64,000 bases of DNA. Source: Spongilla lacustris. Taxonomy: Eukaryota; Porifera; Demospongiae; Spongillida; Spongillidae. The stretch lies in the NCBI GenBank assembly GCA_949361645.1, contig OX442428.1:7910964-7974963 (forward strand), read 5' to 3'. Below, one piece after another: positions 9,324 to 24,300 of this stretch (position 1 is the stretch's first letter; each line of letters opens with the position of its first letter). The notes under the pieces were generated by a model, which saw only the letters and a program-made list of their open reading frames with translations, was not told the DNA's origin and ran no database searches. A program made the translations under genes and the position numbers.

Positions 9324-12300
9324 GTAAGCTTGTAATAGGCCTACTGCGTCGACTCGAGGCACCTCAACCGCCACACACTCCCCCCCTCTCCCTTAGGGTC
9401 CTTCCTAACTTTCACGGTGACCCCGCAAAGCAGCGAGGTGACAATCAACTCTTCGGTGGTACTGAGGTGTGAAGTGGCCGAGGGTGTGATCGAGGGATGG
9501 CTGTTCAACGGTACCTCGGATCTTCCCGCCGGCGCCGTCGTCAATAACGGGACGCTCACCTTTGAGAGCTTCCAGCCCGCCAACGCCGGGTTTTACCGCT
9601 GCGTAGCCTCCAACCATACCGCCTTTCGTCAAGTCTCTCACCAAGCTAGGCTATCCTATTTCGGTATGCGCGCCCTTCTAATCATTGTGTTTTTTGAAAC
9701 AACTCCTTAACTCCTGCGACAGCTCAAAGAACGTACACGGTGCAACCCGCTAACTTTACAGCGTACGTTCTTGGCGGGTCGACCGTGAGGGCTCCGGCCG
9801 GATTTGACTGCATGCTCGCATCCTATCAACCCAACGGCGTGAGGCCGTACATAGTTTGGGAAGTACTGCAGTCCAACGGGACCAGCGGGTACGACCCCCG
9901 TCAGCCCACGGTGACCGGAGCGAGATCCGTTGCGCTGCAGCTAGATCACCATGGTTACCCCAGATATTCGATCCGCAGCCCGCAGACGACATGACCCACG
10001 TGAGGTGTGTGGCCAGCAACCCCGTCAGCCCGAGCGAGGTGGTGATGAGCGAGTGGGCCAGCATCACCATATCAGGTGCGGTGTTAGTAGAGCTAGTAAT
10101 GGCGTGCGTGCATGTTTCATACTGGGCGTATTGTTGACTTATTTGGCAGCTTTGTGCACGCGTTTAAATTTAATAGCGTTGCTAGGTGACTTGAATACCA
10201 TTGGTTTCTCCCCCAGACCAGAGCAGGCCGGCCAGCCTCCCCATCTTCTCCACACAGCCCCCTCCCACGGTGTACCCTGTGCCCAACCAGGACATGGTGC
10301 TGCCTTGCTCCAAGACCACCTCCAACAGCTCAATAAGTATTGCGTATGTAATAACATGGGTGTGCATGGAGCACCATGGGTGTGCATGGAGCACCATTGG
10401 GCATACATGGAGCACCGTGGGTGTGCATGGAGCACCATGGGTGTGCAAGGAGCACCATGGGTGTGCATGAAGCACCATGGGTGTATATTTCATCACCAAA
10501 TTAACACCAATGCAGTAGCACCATTATTTTGAACAGTCCAATGTCCTCCCTTACACTTCCCTTATACTTCCCTTATAGGTGGAGAGAGAGCAATTCAACG
10601 TGGAGTTCCAATTTCTTTTTCTGGGGATTTCCCGTCCCAATTCCCACTGACTTTTATATTGTTGGATATGCAAACCTGCATATTGAAAATCCCCAGGCCC
10701 ACATCGGTAACACGTTTGCCTGTGTTGCATACAGCTCAGGCGTTAGCCAGTCCACAGCGATTGCATCAACTGTTGTTGTTGCCTCTTGTGAGTTTGCAAT
10801 GTACATGTAACTTACTTGTGATATACATGTAACTTGTGATATACATGTAACTTGTGATGTACATGTTTCTAATAATTAATGGAACAGCCTCCGAGAAAGC
10901 TATACCCTCCATGAATTAATTGGGTGCTGGATTCATTATTGACGCATTTCTGTGTTGCCTTGGAAACATGCCTGTGTTGAAATGTAGCGTGCTCTGCCCT
11001 TACAAAACACAATACTTGGAAATAGCAACACATGATTGAATCGACCCATGTTAAGATGACCCATACCCATATTAAGATGACCCACGTTAAGGTTAAGATG
11101 ACCTGTGTTAAGATGATCCGTGTTAAGATTATAAATCACCTCAGCCATTTTCTTATATGAATTGTTTTAACATGTACCCCCCCTCCCCCCCCCCCCACCT
11201 CCCAAAACGAACACATCTGTGCCTGAATACATGTGAAAAAACATTTATGTGTTTCTTGTAGAGCAAGGAAACCTATTAAGGAAAAACCTACTTCCCTTGA
11301 CTGATGTGGACAGGCTATGCAGGCTAGAGAGATAATACACTATTGGATAGGGAATTTAATGAAGATTACAACGTAGGAAATGTTTTGGTACTGAAAACGC
11401 TCAATGTTTAGACAACTTACCGCTAAGTACACGGATAGTTTTCCTAACACCCAATGAATGTGCCTTATTTTCCGTATGTCACGGCTCGGAAATAAGCACA
11501 TTATCACCTCCGCAAATAAGCACATTAGCGGTATTTTTAATGTGATTCACCCAGATCTTAAGGTAACTGTTGGTGTACTTAGCAAAACCCTATCGATCTA
11601 ACCTTCTTTTGTGTAATGAGTTTCATAGTTTACACAACAGTAAACAGGGTTGCACTCTATGTACACATTTAATTGAATGCTTGTAGATCCTCCTCCCAGC
11701 AGTTATTAAACAAATACTACTACTACCTTCACCCTTTTACTAGAAAGAAAACAAACTTACCTGTACAGTACCATGTACATACACACCTCACCCTTATACA
11801 TAAAGACTGGCTCTAGATGGGCAGCTGATGACAGATAGACAGGTTGCCAGCTCACTGTTAGTACAGGACAACACAAACGGCATGATTGAGATGCATCAGT
11901 ATGTGCATCATGTGAATGTAGCATGTCTGCGTACAATATGAGTGAAGGAATTATAGCACAATACAAACCGTACTCACATGCTTGTGCATTTGCACCATGC
12001 TGATTGAAATGGTCATTTGGTACGACAAATGTGTATGGTACCGTACAAGTTGTAGCAGCAGCATTACATGCCAAAACTGGGACATCAGAAACTGCTTTAT
12101 ATCTAGGACAGTTTTGCCAACCATTCATACGGAGAACACAGATCAATTGCGTTCAGGTCTCTGGCTCATTGCATGAGGCAGATGGACGTTGCGGACAAAT
12201 GTCTGTGGAGTACGATCAGGTTAGGCTGGCTGCCACGGGGATTAAGCTACATGTAATGCTGCTTCTTTGTATGTATTAACCATACACACTTGTGCATATG

Positions 12301-15300
12301 CATCTGAACATGTACATCACCTAATCTAAAACAGTACCGTACAGGTACATACAGTTAGCCATGTGCAGAAAAGTAAATTGTACGCATGATAGACATCTGG
12401 CTGCTAACATGCCCTTACCCCTTTTGTAGTGTGGAGAACCCGCCAGTTTAGCTTCGGGTATTGTTTATAAACATGCGTGTGCCTGCTCTGTACAACATGG
12501 TTACCTAGTTCAGCCTTTTTATTTCACTGAGCCACACTGCACACCTGTAACACTATGAGTCCAATATTAGCATTTGACAGTTGTCTTTAATACCCAGCGC
12601 ATGCAGAAAGCAACTCATCTCCACTAACTTGCTAAAATACTGTCTGTCAGGTGGTAAATAAGCAAACTGCAAAGCACACACATCGACATGTTGGAGGATG
12701 CTATGAAAGAGGTGTGGAAAGCACCATTCTCACAGCTTTGGCTCAGCATACTCAGTACTTACATGTACTAAGTCAATCACAGACCATACCAGGATACTGA
12801 TATTGTACACTTGCTATTGTACAAGGTCCTGGCCATGCAGGGAGAGATTGCATGTGTAACTGGGGTATCACTGCTAGTGATCTTTCTTTTACCTGCATAT
12901 AATAGGCTAACCTTTGCACTGGCAGTGTCTTCAAATGCACGGAGAATGTATTTTAAGACGCTCATCTTTGCAATTAATTGCAGTGTATAGGATGGTACTA
13001 ACCAAGGTAAGAAAAAACAGCTAGCCACCATTACCCAGTACACACAAGATAATGCATAGTGTCCGAGTGTCTCGTCTCACCGCGTGTAGGCAGAGCCACG
13101 AAAACGTTGTTGTGCATGCTACCTAAATCTTCACTTCAACTAAATGTATTCAGCATGACGACAGTTCGTGCGCTGTGGCCGGATCCCTGTGGCTAGCTCA
13201 CGAAGAACCGTGGTCATGTTGAAGACGCCATATAGCGACCACGTGCACTATACATTTATTCACTTGCCTCATAGTTTCACACATATGATTCCAAAGTTCA
13301 ACAACTGCCGCTGTAAATTCACAGGGATATAAAGGTGCTAATTCACTAGAAATCGGGATTCAGACCACGATATTCTAATAAATGAGCACCTTTTCGTAAT
13401 GCAGTAAGTACACAGGCAGTTGGACACACCGCACTGCCTACAGTTGCTGAACTTTGGAATCATATGAGTGAAACTATGAGGCAAGTGGTGCACGTGGTCG
13501 CTATATGGCGTCTTCAACATGACCACGGTTCTTCGTGAGCTAGCCACAGGGATCCGGCCACAGCGCACGAACTGTCGTCATGCTGAATACATTTAGTTGA
13601 AGTGAAGATTTAGGTAGCATGCACAACAACGTTTTCGTGGCTCTGCCTACACGCGGTGAGACGAGACACTCGGACACTATGCATTATCTTGTGTGTACTG
13701 GGTAATGGTGGCTAGCTGTTTTTTCTTACCTTGGTTAGTACCATCCTATACACTGCAATTAATTGCAAAGATGAGCGTCTTAAAATACATTCTCCGTGCA
13801 TTTGAAGACACTGCCAGTGCAAAGGTTAGCCTATTATATGCAGGTAAAAGAAAGATCACTAGCAGTGATACCCCAGTTACACATGCAATCTCTCCCTGCA
13901 TGGCCAGGACCTTGTACAATAGCAAGTGTACAATATCAGTATCCTGGTATGGTCTGTGATTGACTTAGTACATGTAAGTACTGAGTATGCTGAGCCAAAG
14001 CTGTGAGAATGGTGCTTTCCACACCTCTTTCATAGCATCCTCCAACATGTCGATGTGTGTGCTTTGCAGTTTGCTTATTTACCACCTGACAGACAGTATT
14101 TTAGCAAGTTAGTGGAGATGAGTTGCTTTCTGCATGCGCTGGGTATTAAAGACAACTGTCAAATGCTAATATTGGACTCATAGTGTTACAGGTGTGCAGT
14201 GTGGCTCAGTGAAATAAAAAGGCTGAACTAGGTAACCATGTTGTACAGAGCAGGCACACGCATGTTTATAAACAATACCCGAAGCTAAACTGGCGGGTTC
14301 TCCACACTACAAAAGGGGTAAGGGCATGTTAGCAGCCAGATGTCTATCATGCGTACAATTTACTTTTCTGCACATGGCTAACTGTATGTACCTGTACGGT
14401 ACTGTTTTAGATTAGGTGATGTACATGTTCAGATGCATATGCACAAGTGTGTATGGTTAATACATACAAAGAAGCAGCATTACATGTAGCTTAATCCCCG
14501 TGGCAGCCAGCCTAACCTGATCGTACTCCACAGACATTTGTCCGCAACGTCCATCTGCCTCATGCAATGAGCCAGAGACCTGAACGCAATTGATCTGTGT
14601 TCTCCGTATGAATGGTTGGCAAAACTGTCCTAGATATAAAGCAGTTTCTGATGTCCCAGTTTTGGCATGTAATGCTGCTGCTACAACTTGTACGGTACCA
14701 TACACATTTGTCGTACCAAATGACCATTTCAATCAGCATGGTGCAAATGCACAAGCATGTGAGTACGGTTTGTATTGTGCTATAATTCCTTCACTCATAT
14801 TGTACGCAGACATGCTACATTCACATGATGCACATACTGATGCATCTCAATCATGCCGTTTGTGTTGTCCTGTACTAACAGTGAGCTGGCAACCTGTCTA
14901 TCTGTCATCAGCTGCCCATCTAGAGCCAGTCTTTATGTATAAGGGTGAGGTGTGTATGTACATGGTACTGTACAGGTAAGTTTGTTTTCTTTCTAGTAAA
15001 AGGGTGAAGGTAGTAGTAGTATGTGTTTAATAACTGCTGGGAGGAGGATCTACAGGCATTCAATTAAATGTGTACATAGAGTGCAACCCTGTTTACTGTT
15101 GTGTAAACTATGAAACTCATTACACAAAGGCGATAGGGTTTTGCTAAGTTCACCAACAGTTACCATAAGATCTGGGTGAATCACATTAAAAATACCGCTA
15201 ATGTGCTTATTTGCGGAGGTGATAATGTGCTTATTTCCGAGCCGCGACGGCAATTAGGAACAACCACATCAAAGGGTTGTTATATAAACAACACAGCTGC

Positions 15301-18300
15301 TTGGGGTTTGCCACCCGCTTAAAAACTACATGTAAATTCCTATATCGCACGTGCACGGTATAGCCAATGAACGCAAATGTTATTCCCATGAGGTCGCTAG
15401 CATGGCTAATTGAAACCAAAAAAGGGTCATTCCGCGAAATGGCATCCTCAAGTCTTGTATCGCTTAACCACCTGCCACCGGGAAAGTAGCGATAGACCAC
15501 AGGTAGGTGGGGGGCAATTTAAGAACTGTGCCTACTGGTATATCATACGCTAGGCATCTTGTAGCATCCATTAGCATCGTAAACTTACGGACTTAGTAAA
15601 TTCATTGTAAACACGTGACTGTTGATTAAAAATTGTAATGAGGTTTAGTGCGTTCCACATTGCTATACCATGATGTGTGTAAGTACCTGTGCATGTGCTA
15701 AAACTCTGTTTCACGTCATTTAGCTCCGCCCTACACTCCACCCATCTACAATGACTACTTGTACTCCTATGCGGTTCCTGCTGGCACAGTACTTACGCTT
15801 CCTCTGGGAGTGCCCACACTGACCTCTGCAAGCTGGTGGCAGAACGGTCAACTTGTCCCCTTGGGCCCCAAGTACAGCATTAGTCCTGGGGACCAGAGTC
15901 TTGTTATCCAGAACGTGCAGCCTGGGGACTCTGGAATCTACCAAGGAGCGGTCCAGGCCACCTCCCAAGGGGGACAGGATATGGACGTCCTTGTAACCTT
16001 CGAGGTCACTGTTCATCGTGAGTGTTGACATAATTATGTTTAGAACAATGTAGGTTGGAAGTGTGGTGTGGTGAATGGTGATTGAGAGTGTGATGAATCA
16101 GAGGGAGGTATGGTGATATGAGGTGTGGTGAGGGAGGTATGGTGATATGAGGTGTGGTGAGGGAGGTATGGTGATATGAGGTGTGGTGAGGGAGGTATGG
16201 TGATATGAGGTGTGGTGAGGGAGGTATGGTGATATGAGGTGTGGTGAGGGAGGGATGGTGCTATGAGGTGTGGTGAGGGAGGTATGGTGATATGAGGTGT
16301 GGTGAGGGAGGTATGGTGATATGAGGTGTGGTGAGGGAGGTATGGTGATATGAGGTGTGGTGAGGGAGGGATAGTGATATGAGGTGTGGTGAGGGAGGTA
16401 TGGTGATATGAGGTGTGGTGAGGGAGGGATGGTGCTATGAGGTGTGGTGAGGGAGGTATGGTGATATGAGGTGTGGTGAGGGAGGTATGGTGATATGAGG
16501 TGTGGTGAGGGAGGGATGGTGCTATGAGGTGTGGTGAGGGAGGTATGGTGATATGAGGTGTGGTGAGGGAGGGATGGTGATATGAGATGTGGTGAGGGAG
16601 GGATGGTGATATGAGGTGTGGTGAGGGAGGTATGGTGATATGAGGTGTGGTGAGGGAGGGATGGTGCTATGAGGTGTGGTGAGGGAGGTATGGTGATATG
16701 AGGTGTGGTGAGGGAGGTATGGTGATATGAGGTGTGGTGAGGGAGGGATAGTGATATGAGGTGTGGTGAGGGAGGGATGGTGATATGAGATGTGGTGAGG
16801 GAGGGATGGTGCTATGAGGTGTGGTGAGGGTGTGATGAGTGAGTGGGAAGTATGTGACATGATGTGAGGGTGGGAGGGAGGGAAGGTGTAAGAATTAGCC
16901 ATCACTCACCCTCACTATACTCATCCGTTCTCCTATATGTTGCCAGCTGTCCTAAACATCTCATGTGACAACTACGTCAATGGTACGCATCTGGTGGTGT
17001 TCTGTTCCTTCAACGTACCCACCACTACTGTGAATTGCTCAATAAACCAAGGCACCTCCTACATATGTGAGTATAGTGTGGGTGTGTGGGTGTATGTCTG
17101 TGTATGCATGTATGTGTCTGCATGTGTATGTCCGCGCACCTACTCTGACATTGCTACATTACCTTCTAGGTTCCTTTCCCATATATCTTGATGTTGCTGC
17201 ATATCTGACTGTAACCGCTACTGATGTGTTTGGTACCATCGCCACGGTGACGCTAGTATCTCAGGCAGCTCGTGAGTATACTTTTAAACTTCTATCCCCT
17301 CCTCCCCAGTACTGTCTCACCTCCCATCACTACCCTCCTCCCCAGTACTGTCTCACCTCCCATCACTACCCCTCCTCCCCAGTACTGTCTCACCTCCCAT
17401 CACTACCCTCCTCCCCAGTACTGTCCCTCTCCCATCATCACCCCTCCTCCCCATGCAGCCATGCTGGCCTGTAGTGGAACAGTCAGTGCCAACTCTGATG
17501 TCATTCTTATCAGTTGCCAAGCCTCATTTGCACCAAACATATACGACATATCTGAAAATGGAACCACACTTGGAAATGGTAACAAACCTTGTATGCATTC
17601 AACCTGCTCCCATTGCTCCTCCCATTCCTCCTCATCCCCAGGCCTTCCACCATATACTCTCTCTGTCTTGACGTTGGACCCTGGTGTTCACACCTTCGTC
17701 ATCACTGCAGCCAATGACGTGACAGGATCCAGTGCAGCCAGCCGTGTGAGCATCACAGTGCCAGGTGAGCACATTTGTACCTGCACACCATGACTTGTTG
17801 TGTAGCCTTAAGACATGTTACATTTCTATCACTCCATCATGCTGTGATGGTAGCCATAAGACATGTTACATTTCTATCACTCCATCATGCTGTGATGATA
17901 GCCTTAAGACATGTTACATTTCTATCAATCCATCATGCTGTGATGGTAGCCTTAAGACATGTTACATTTCTATCACTCCATCATGCTGTGATGATAGCCT
18001 TAAGACATGTTACATTTCTATCACTCCATCATGCTGTGATGGTAGCCTTAAGACATGTTACATTTCTATCACTCCATCATGCTGTGATGATAGCCTTAAG
18101 ACATGTTACATTTCTATCACTTCATCATGCTGTGATGGTAGCCTTAAGACATGTTACATTTCTATCAATCCATCATGCTGTGATGGTAGCCTTAAGACAT
18201 GTTACATTTCTATCACTCCATCATGCTGTGATGATAGCCTTAAGACATGTTACATTTCTATCACTCCATCATGCTGTGATGGTAGCCTTAAGACATGTTA

Positions 18301-21300
18301 CATTTCTATCACTCCATCGTGCTGTGATGGTAGCCTTAAGACATGTTACATTTCTATCACTCCATCATGCTGTGATGATAGCCTTAAGACATATTACATT
18401 TCTATCACTCCATCATGCTGTGATGGTAGCCTTAAGACATGTTACATTTCTATCACTCCATCGTGCTGTGATGGTAGCCTTAAGACATGTTACATTTCTA
18501 TCACTTTATCATGCTGTGATGATAGCCTTAAGACATGTTACATTTCTATCACTCCATCATGCTGTGATGGGAGCCAAACAAAGCAGCCAAACAGGTGTAG
18601 GAAGAATCCATATTACAACTGTTTAGTGTTTACACAAATCACTACAATGCTTATGGAACTGAACATAACATTACTGACATGTTTTTGTGTAGTTATTGTG
18701 TATAGCGAATGCTGAATTAACCATTGTAATGAATGCACTACATGTATTTTTTGGACTGTTAAAAATAAAATAAAATAATTCCCCCTGCATTATCTTGTAT
18801 GAGCCACATCAAACACTAATGAGTAACTCTTACATTGGATTAGTAGCAGTATCATGACAAACGAAACCAGCGTATAACTCGCGTACCAAGAAACAGATAG
18901 TGTAGCTCTTTATTGCTATCGTACCACAATGGAAAGACGATCATTTTCATGTTTTGTTCAAGTCGCCAGACCATTTGCTTTAAGAGAACAAAAAAGCTCG
19001 TACTGATCTCGTACCCAGACCGTCTTTCTGGGTGAGTATAACTTGAGTTAGGAACGGTTTTATGTGAAATGTAGTACAAAAGTGCTAAGTATGGACTTTA
19101 TTGTCAATGAGGTATTGTTTAGAGGTTCAATTTCGGTACTGCGCGCTGATTTTTGTCACTGCATATAAATTAAGGAGTGTAATCCAATGTACCCCTCTCC
19201 TCCCCTCCCATATTTTTTTTCAGCACCCCCCCTAACAAATACATGTGTAGACATGTTAATAGTATACATTACATCACTACTTGGTCCCTGAGTACAAATG
19301 GTGGTATATTAAGTAATTTGGGTAATGGATGGTCCATTGGTAATGGTCACTGATAACAGATATCATCCATCCCTCCCTCCCTCCCTCCCTCCCTCCCTCC
19401 CTCCCTCCCTCCCTCCCTCCCTCCCTCCCTCCCTCCCTCCCTCCCTCCCTCCCTCCCTCCCTCCCTCCCTCCCTCCCTCCCTCCCTCCCTCCCTCCCTCC
19501 CTCCCTCCCTCCCTCCCTCATAGCCTATGTTCAATGTCTCCCCTCTCCTACTGATGTGAGCACCACGGCATGTGCCTCCAACATTCCACTCTCGGGTGCC
19601 CAGTGCTCATTGGACCAGGGACCAGCTGTACCCTGTTCCTTCCCCCTCAACACCTCCACACTACCTCCAGGCACACATAACATCAGGGTCACCTCTAACA
19701 AAGATAACATCACCCTTACAAGCAGTGCTACCTTCATCCTCCAAGGTATGGCTGGGGAGGAGGGCTGAAGACACCTATGCCTCACCCTCCTCCCCAGTAC
19801 TGTCTCACCTCCCACTACCCTCCTCCCCAGTACTATCTCACCTCCCATAATTACCCTCCTCCCCAGTACTATCCTCCTCCCCATCATCACCCCTCCTCCC
19901 CAGTACCGTCCCTCCTCCCCATCATCACCCCTCTTCCCCATGCAGCCATGCTGGCCTGTGGTGGAACAGTCAGTGCCAACTCTGATGTCATTCTTATCAG
20001 TTGCCAGGCCTCATTTACACCAAACATATACAATATGTCTGAAAATGGAGCCACACTTGGAACTGGTAGCAAACCTTATATGCATTCAACCTGCTCCCAT
20101 TGCTCCTCCCATTGCTCCTCATCCCCAGGCCTTCCACCATATACTCTCTCTGTCTTGACGTTGGACCCTGGTGTTCACACCTTCGTCATCACTGCAGCCA
20201 ATGACGTGACAGGATCCAGTGCAGCCAGCCATGTGAGCATCACAGTGCCAGGTGAGCACATTTGTACCTGCACACCATGACTTGTTGTGTTGCCTTTAGA
20301 CATGTTACATTTCTATCACTCCATCATGCTGTGATGGTAGCCATAAGACATGTTACATTTCTATCACTCCATCATGCTGTGATGGTAGCCATAAGACATG
20401 TTACATTTCTATCACTCCATCATGCTGTGATGGTAGCCTTAAGACATGTTACATTTCTATCACTCCATCATGCTGTGATGGTAGCCTTAAGACATGTTAC
20501 ATTTCTATCACTCCATCATGCTGTGATGGTAGCCATAAGACATGTTACATTTCTATCACTCCATCTTGCTGTGATGGTAGCCTTAAGACATGTTACATTT
20601 CTATCACTCCATCATGCTGTGATGGTACAGGTCGGACAACTTGAGAAGTTCCCCAAATGCGTGCTACTCAAGTATCTCCCGAACCATTCACAGCCAAACA
20701 GTTCTGTAAACACTTCCTGGTAAAGGGGAAGGAACTACTATAACAGCTCAAAAATATTCAGTTGAGGCCTTGTACTAAAGAGGCTGCGATGATTTGAAGT
20801 TTATGAATAATTCTAATTAATTATTCAAACCTTTGCGTAGTAACCAATCGCTCACCCATACTGGTAATAAAGCGCTATGCTATGAAGTACAACAAGTATG
20901 TGTCATACCAATATTATTTAAATGGTTTGGCTGTGAACCTGTACAGAGTTATAAACGGTTATAGCATAGGTTGTTCACTGTAATTAGGCACAGGCTATAA
21001 CTAGCTTGGCCGCGTAAACACAACCACAATGATTAAAATTCATTGACACGTGTATTTAATTGCTACAGTGGAGTTACTTCTTTGTTGCGATTTCACGAGT
21101 GTATACATGGCATGTAAGTAAGTGATCAGCATCAAATAACACAACCGATCGCCAGCAGCGGAGACATTGCAAGTTGTGTTCAATTCAGTAAGCCAATGAT
21201 GTGCAATCATATTAACTGCATGCAAAATAGCACAGGTTCGTCGAATGACGGCCGTGCAGCGTATCAAATACAACATATAGTATGACAGTGGCATTGAATT

Positions 21301-24300
21301 CAGCCAGGGCAATGTTATCCTTTCATCAAATCTGTACAGGCATGTGTGTTGCATGCATATGTTTGATATCATTCTAGCTAGTAGTCACTATATATGTACC
21401 ACCGCAAATTAAATAATCATCACACGCGCTATGCGCCGCAATAACAGCCGCAATAACATCTAAGGTTGTTAGCTCATTAACTTTTAATTCTCCATATCTA
21501 TTGGCTCTTTTATGCAATCCTCATCATTCTTTGTGGCATTATTACAATATCATTATAGTATCCGTAATAAATTTTGTGTGCTGTGCGTTACCTCCAACAC
21601 CCTGATCTAACTCGGGTTAGTAGGTGTAATACTTCGGCCTATAACACCACTGCGGATTGAAATTAACAGTTCTGTTTAAAGAAATCGTGTATGAACCATC
21701 GCTGAGTGTTTGTATTACTATATGAAGTCTGGTGGCGGTGCTCAAGCAGTGATATGAAAACATTATTTACATGCGCTTTTGGCGCGATCGCTGCTTTGTC
21801 GTCTAATTGTCATAACATGAAGATTAAACGAGCGCTATTTGTTTAAATTTTATAGGTACAACTATTTATAACACCCAACAAGCCTGTGCAATCAAATTGA
21901 GCACTGAACATTTGGTGCGAAAAATAATTCATGAACAATTTTGGGGAACTTCTCGGGTTGTCCGACCTGTAGCCCATAAGACATGTTACATTTCTATCAT
22001 TCCATCATGCTGTGATGGTAGCCATAAGACATGTTACATTTCTATCACTCCATCATGCAGATAATGGTCACTGATAACAGATATCATCCCTCCCTCCCTC
22101 CCTCTCTCCTCTCCCTCCCTCCCTCCCTCCCTCCTTCATAGCCTATGTTCAATGTCTCCCCTCTCCTACTGATGTGAACACCACGGCATGTGCCTCCAAC
22201 ATTCCACTCTTGGGTGCCCAGTGCTCATTGGACCAGGGACCGGCTGTACCCTGTTCCTTCCCCCTCAACACCTCCACACTACCTCCAGGCACACATAACA
22301 TCAGGGTCACCTCTAACAAAGGCAACATCACCCTTACAAGCAGTGCTACCTTCATCCTCCAAGGTATGGCTGGGGAGGAGGGCTGAAGACACCTATGCCT
22401 CACCCTCCTCCCCAGTACTGTCTCACCTCCCACTACCCTCCTCCCCAGTACTATCTCACCTCCCATAATTACCCTCCTCCCCAGTACTATCCTCTACCCC
22501 ATCATCACCCCTCCTCCCCAGTTCTGTCCCTCCTCCCCATCATCACCCCTCCTCCCCATGCAGCCATGCTGGCCTGTGGTGGAACAGTCAGTGCCAACTC
22601 TGATGTCATTCTTATCAGTTGCCAGGCCTCATTTACACCAAACATATACAATATATCTGAAAATGGAACCACACTTGGAACTGGTAACAAACCTTGTATG
22701 CATTCAACCTGCTCCCATTGCTCCTCCCATTCCTCCTCATCCCCAGGCCTTCCACCATATAGTCTCTCTGTCTTGACGTTGGACCCTGGTGTTCACACCT
22801 TCGTCATCACTGCAGCCAATGACGTGACAGGAACCAGTGCAGCCAGCCGTGTGAGCATCACAGTGCCAGGTGAGCACATGTACCTGCACACCATGACTTG
22901 TTGTGTAGCCTTAAGACATGTTACATTTCTATCACTCCATCATGCTGTGATGGTAGCCTTTAGACATGTTACATTTCTATCACTCCATCATGCTGTGATG
23001 GTAGCCATAAGACATGTTACATTTCTATCACTCCATCATGCTGTGATGGTAGCCATAAGACATGTTACATTTCTATCATTCCATCATGCTGTGATGGTTG
23101 CCATAAGACATGTCATCATGCTGTGATGGTTGCCGTAGACAACAGGGTGCTTGTGGTTGCTGGAGCTCCTGAGACCTTTTTTCATAGCACATAATAACAT
23201 GATTGAAGTATAACTAAGATCTAACACATCAGCTATAAGTATTATTGTTCACTGAAAACCGTACGCCATGCAGTGACAGATGTTCTACAACTGCAAAGGC
23301 AATCTTAAACTTCAACTGATAAACACAACGCCATGCAGTTGATGCGGCAGCTAAATGTATGCATTGTTTCAAACACATCGATGTGAAGAAGTGCGTTGAC
23401 CATCCTTTATTCCTGTAGCTAGGCATGCAGGCCTGAGCATACCACTGTACCGTGATTACAGATCGAGGTGTATGTTCTGCAGGGTTCAGCCTGGATAGTG
23501 GAGAAATTGATATAGCAACCTCAGTTTGTGTATGAGATTTTTGCCGGTAAAAGGGACCTATAACGCAATAATTATCTATAGGAGGAGCATAAAAGGTGAC
23601 GTGTACAATTGAAGTGTGCACGAATCAGTTTTAATAATGGACAGACCAATTTTCAGTTGTAGAGTCCTAAATGTAGGTATCTCCTCGAAATGAAAGAAAA
23701 TAAAAAGGTTAGGTCTCTTTTTGCGCCAACAATCCCACAGATGTGGTTTTTTCAGTACCAGGAAAGCATGCAAAGCTAAACATAGCAGCCAAACAATTGA
23801 ACTAGGTGTAGGAAGAAAACATTTAATCTGTTTACACAAATCACTACACTTAATGGAAATGTTTATGGAACTGAACAATAACATTACATATTTATTGTGT
23901 ATAGCGAACGCTGAATTAAAATCAAAACCATCACTCAAATTAACCATTGTAATGAATGTACTACACGTACGTTCTGGATTGTCAAAATTTCCCCTGCATT
24001 TTCTGGTATGAACCAGATCAGACCTGATGACGCTAACGATACAGGATTGGAAGTTATTGCCATTTACAATGAACTTGCGCAAACAAACCCACGTGGGAAG
24101 AATCCCGATCCCTCGAAGTCAAGAGTGACTAATCCACAATGATCAGTTTTGTGCATGCAATTCATGTTCATGCAAGCAACATATTATGTGATGTACTGTG
24201 TACTTCACATTGGTAATGCTAATGCATGAATGTGGGGTACAGCGTCAAGGAAGTATATTGTTTCAGTGATGGTAAAATTATCTGGTCCACTCACAGGTTT

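Noticed and set aside
9951..10532. 193-codon plus-strand frame
   Set aside because: Runs through an Ig exon, a donor and an intronic repeat in the wrong frame.
11757..14979. 129-codon frame repeated on opposite strands as a gene pair
   Set aside because: Both copies are arms of one palindrome; no known domain or splicing supports coding.
21040..21372. Transposase in the TA-flanked TIR element
   Set aside because: The 110-codon frame lacks any DD(E/D) signature, and the rest of the element is closed.
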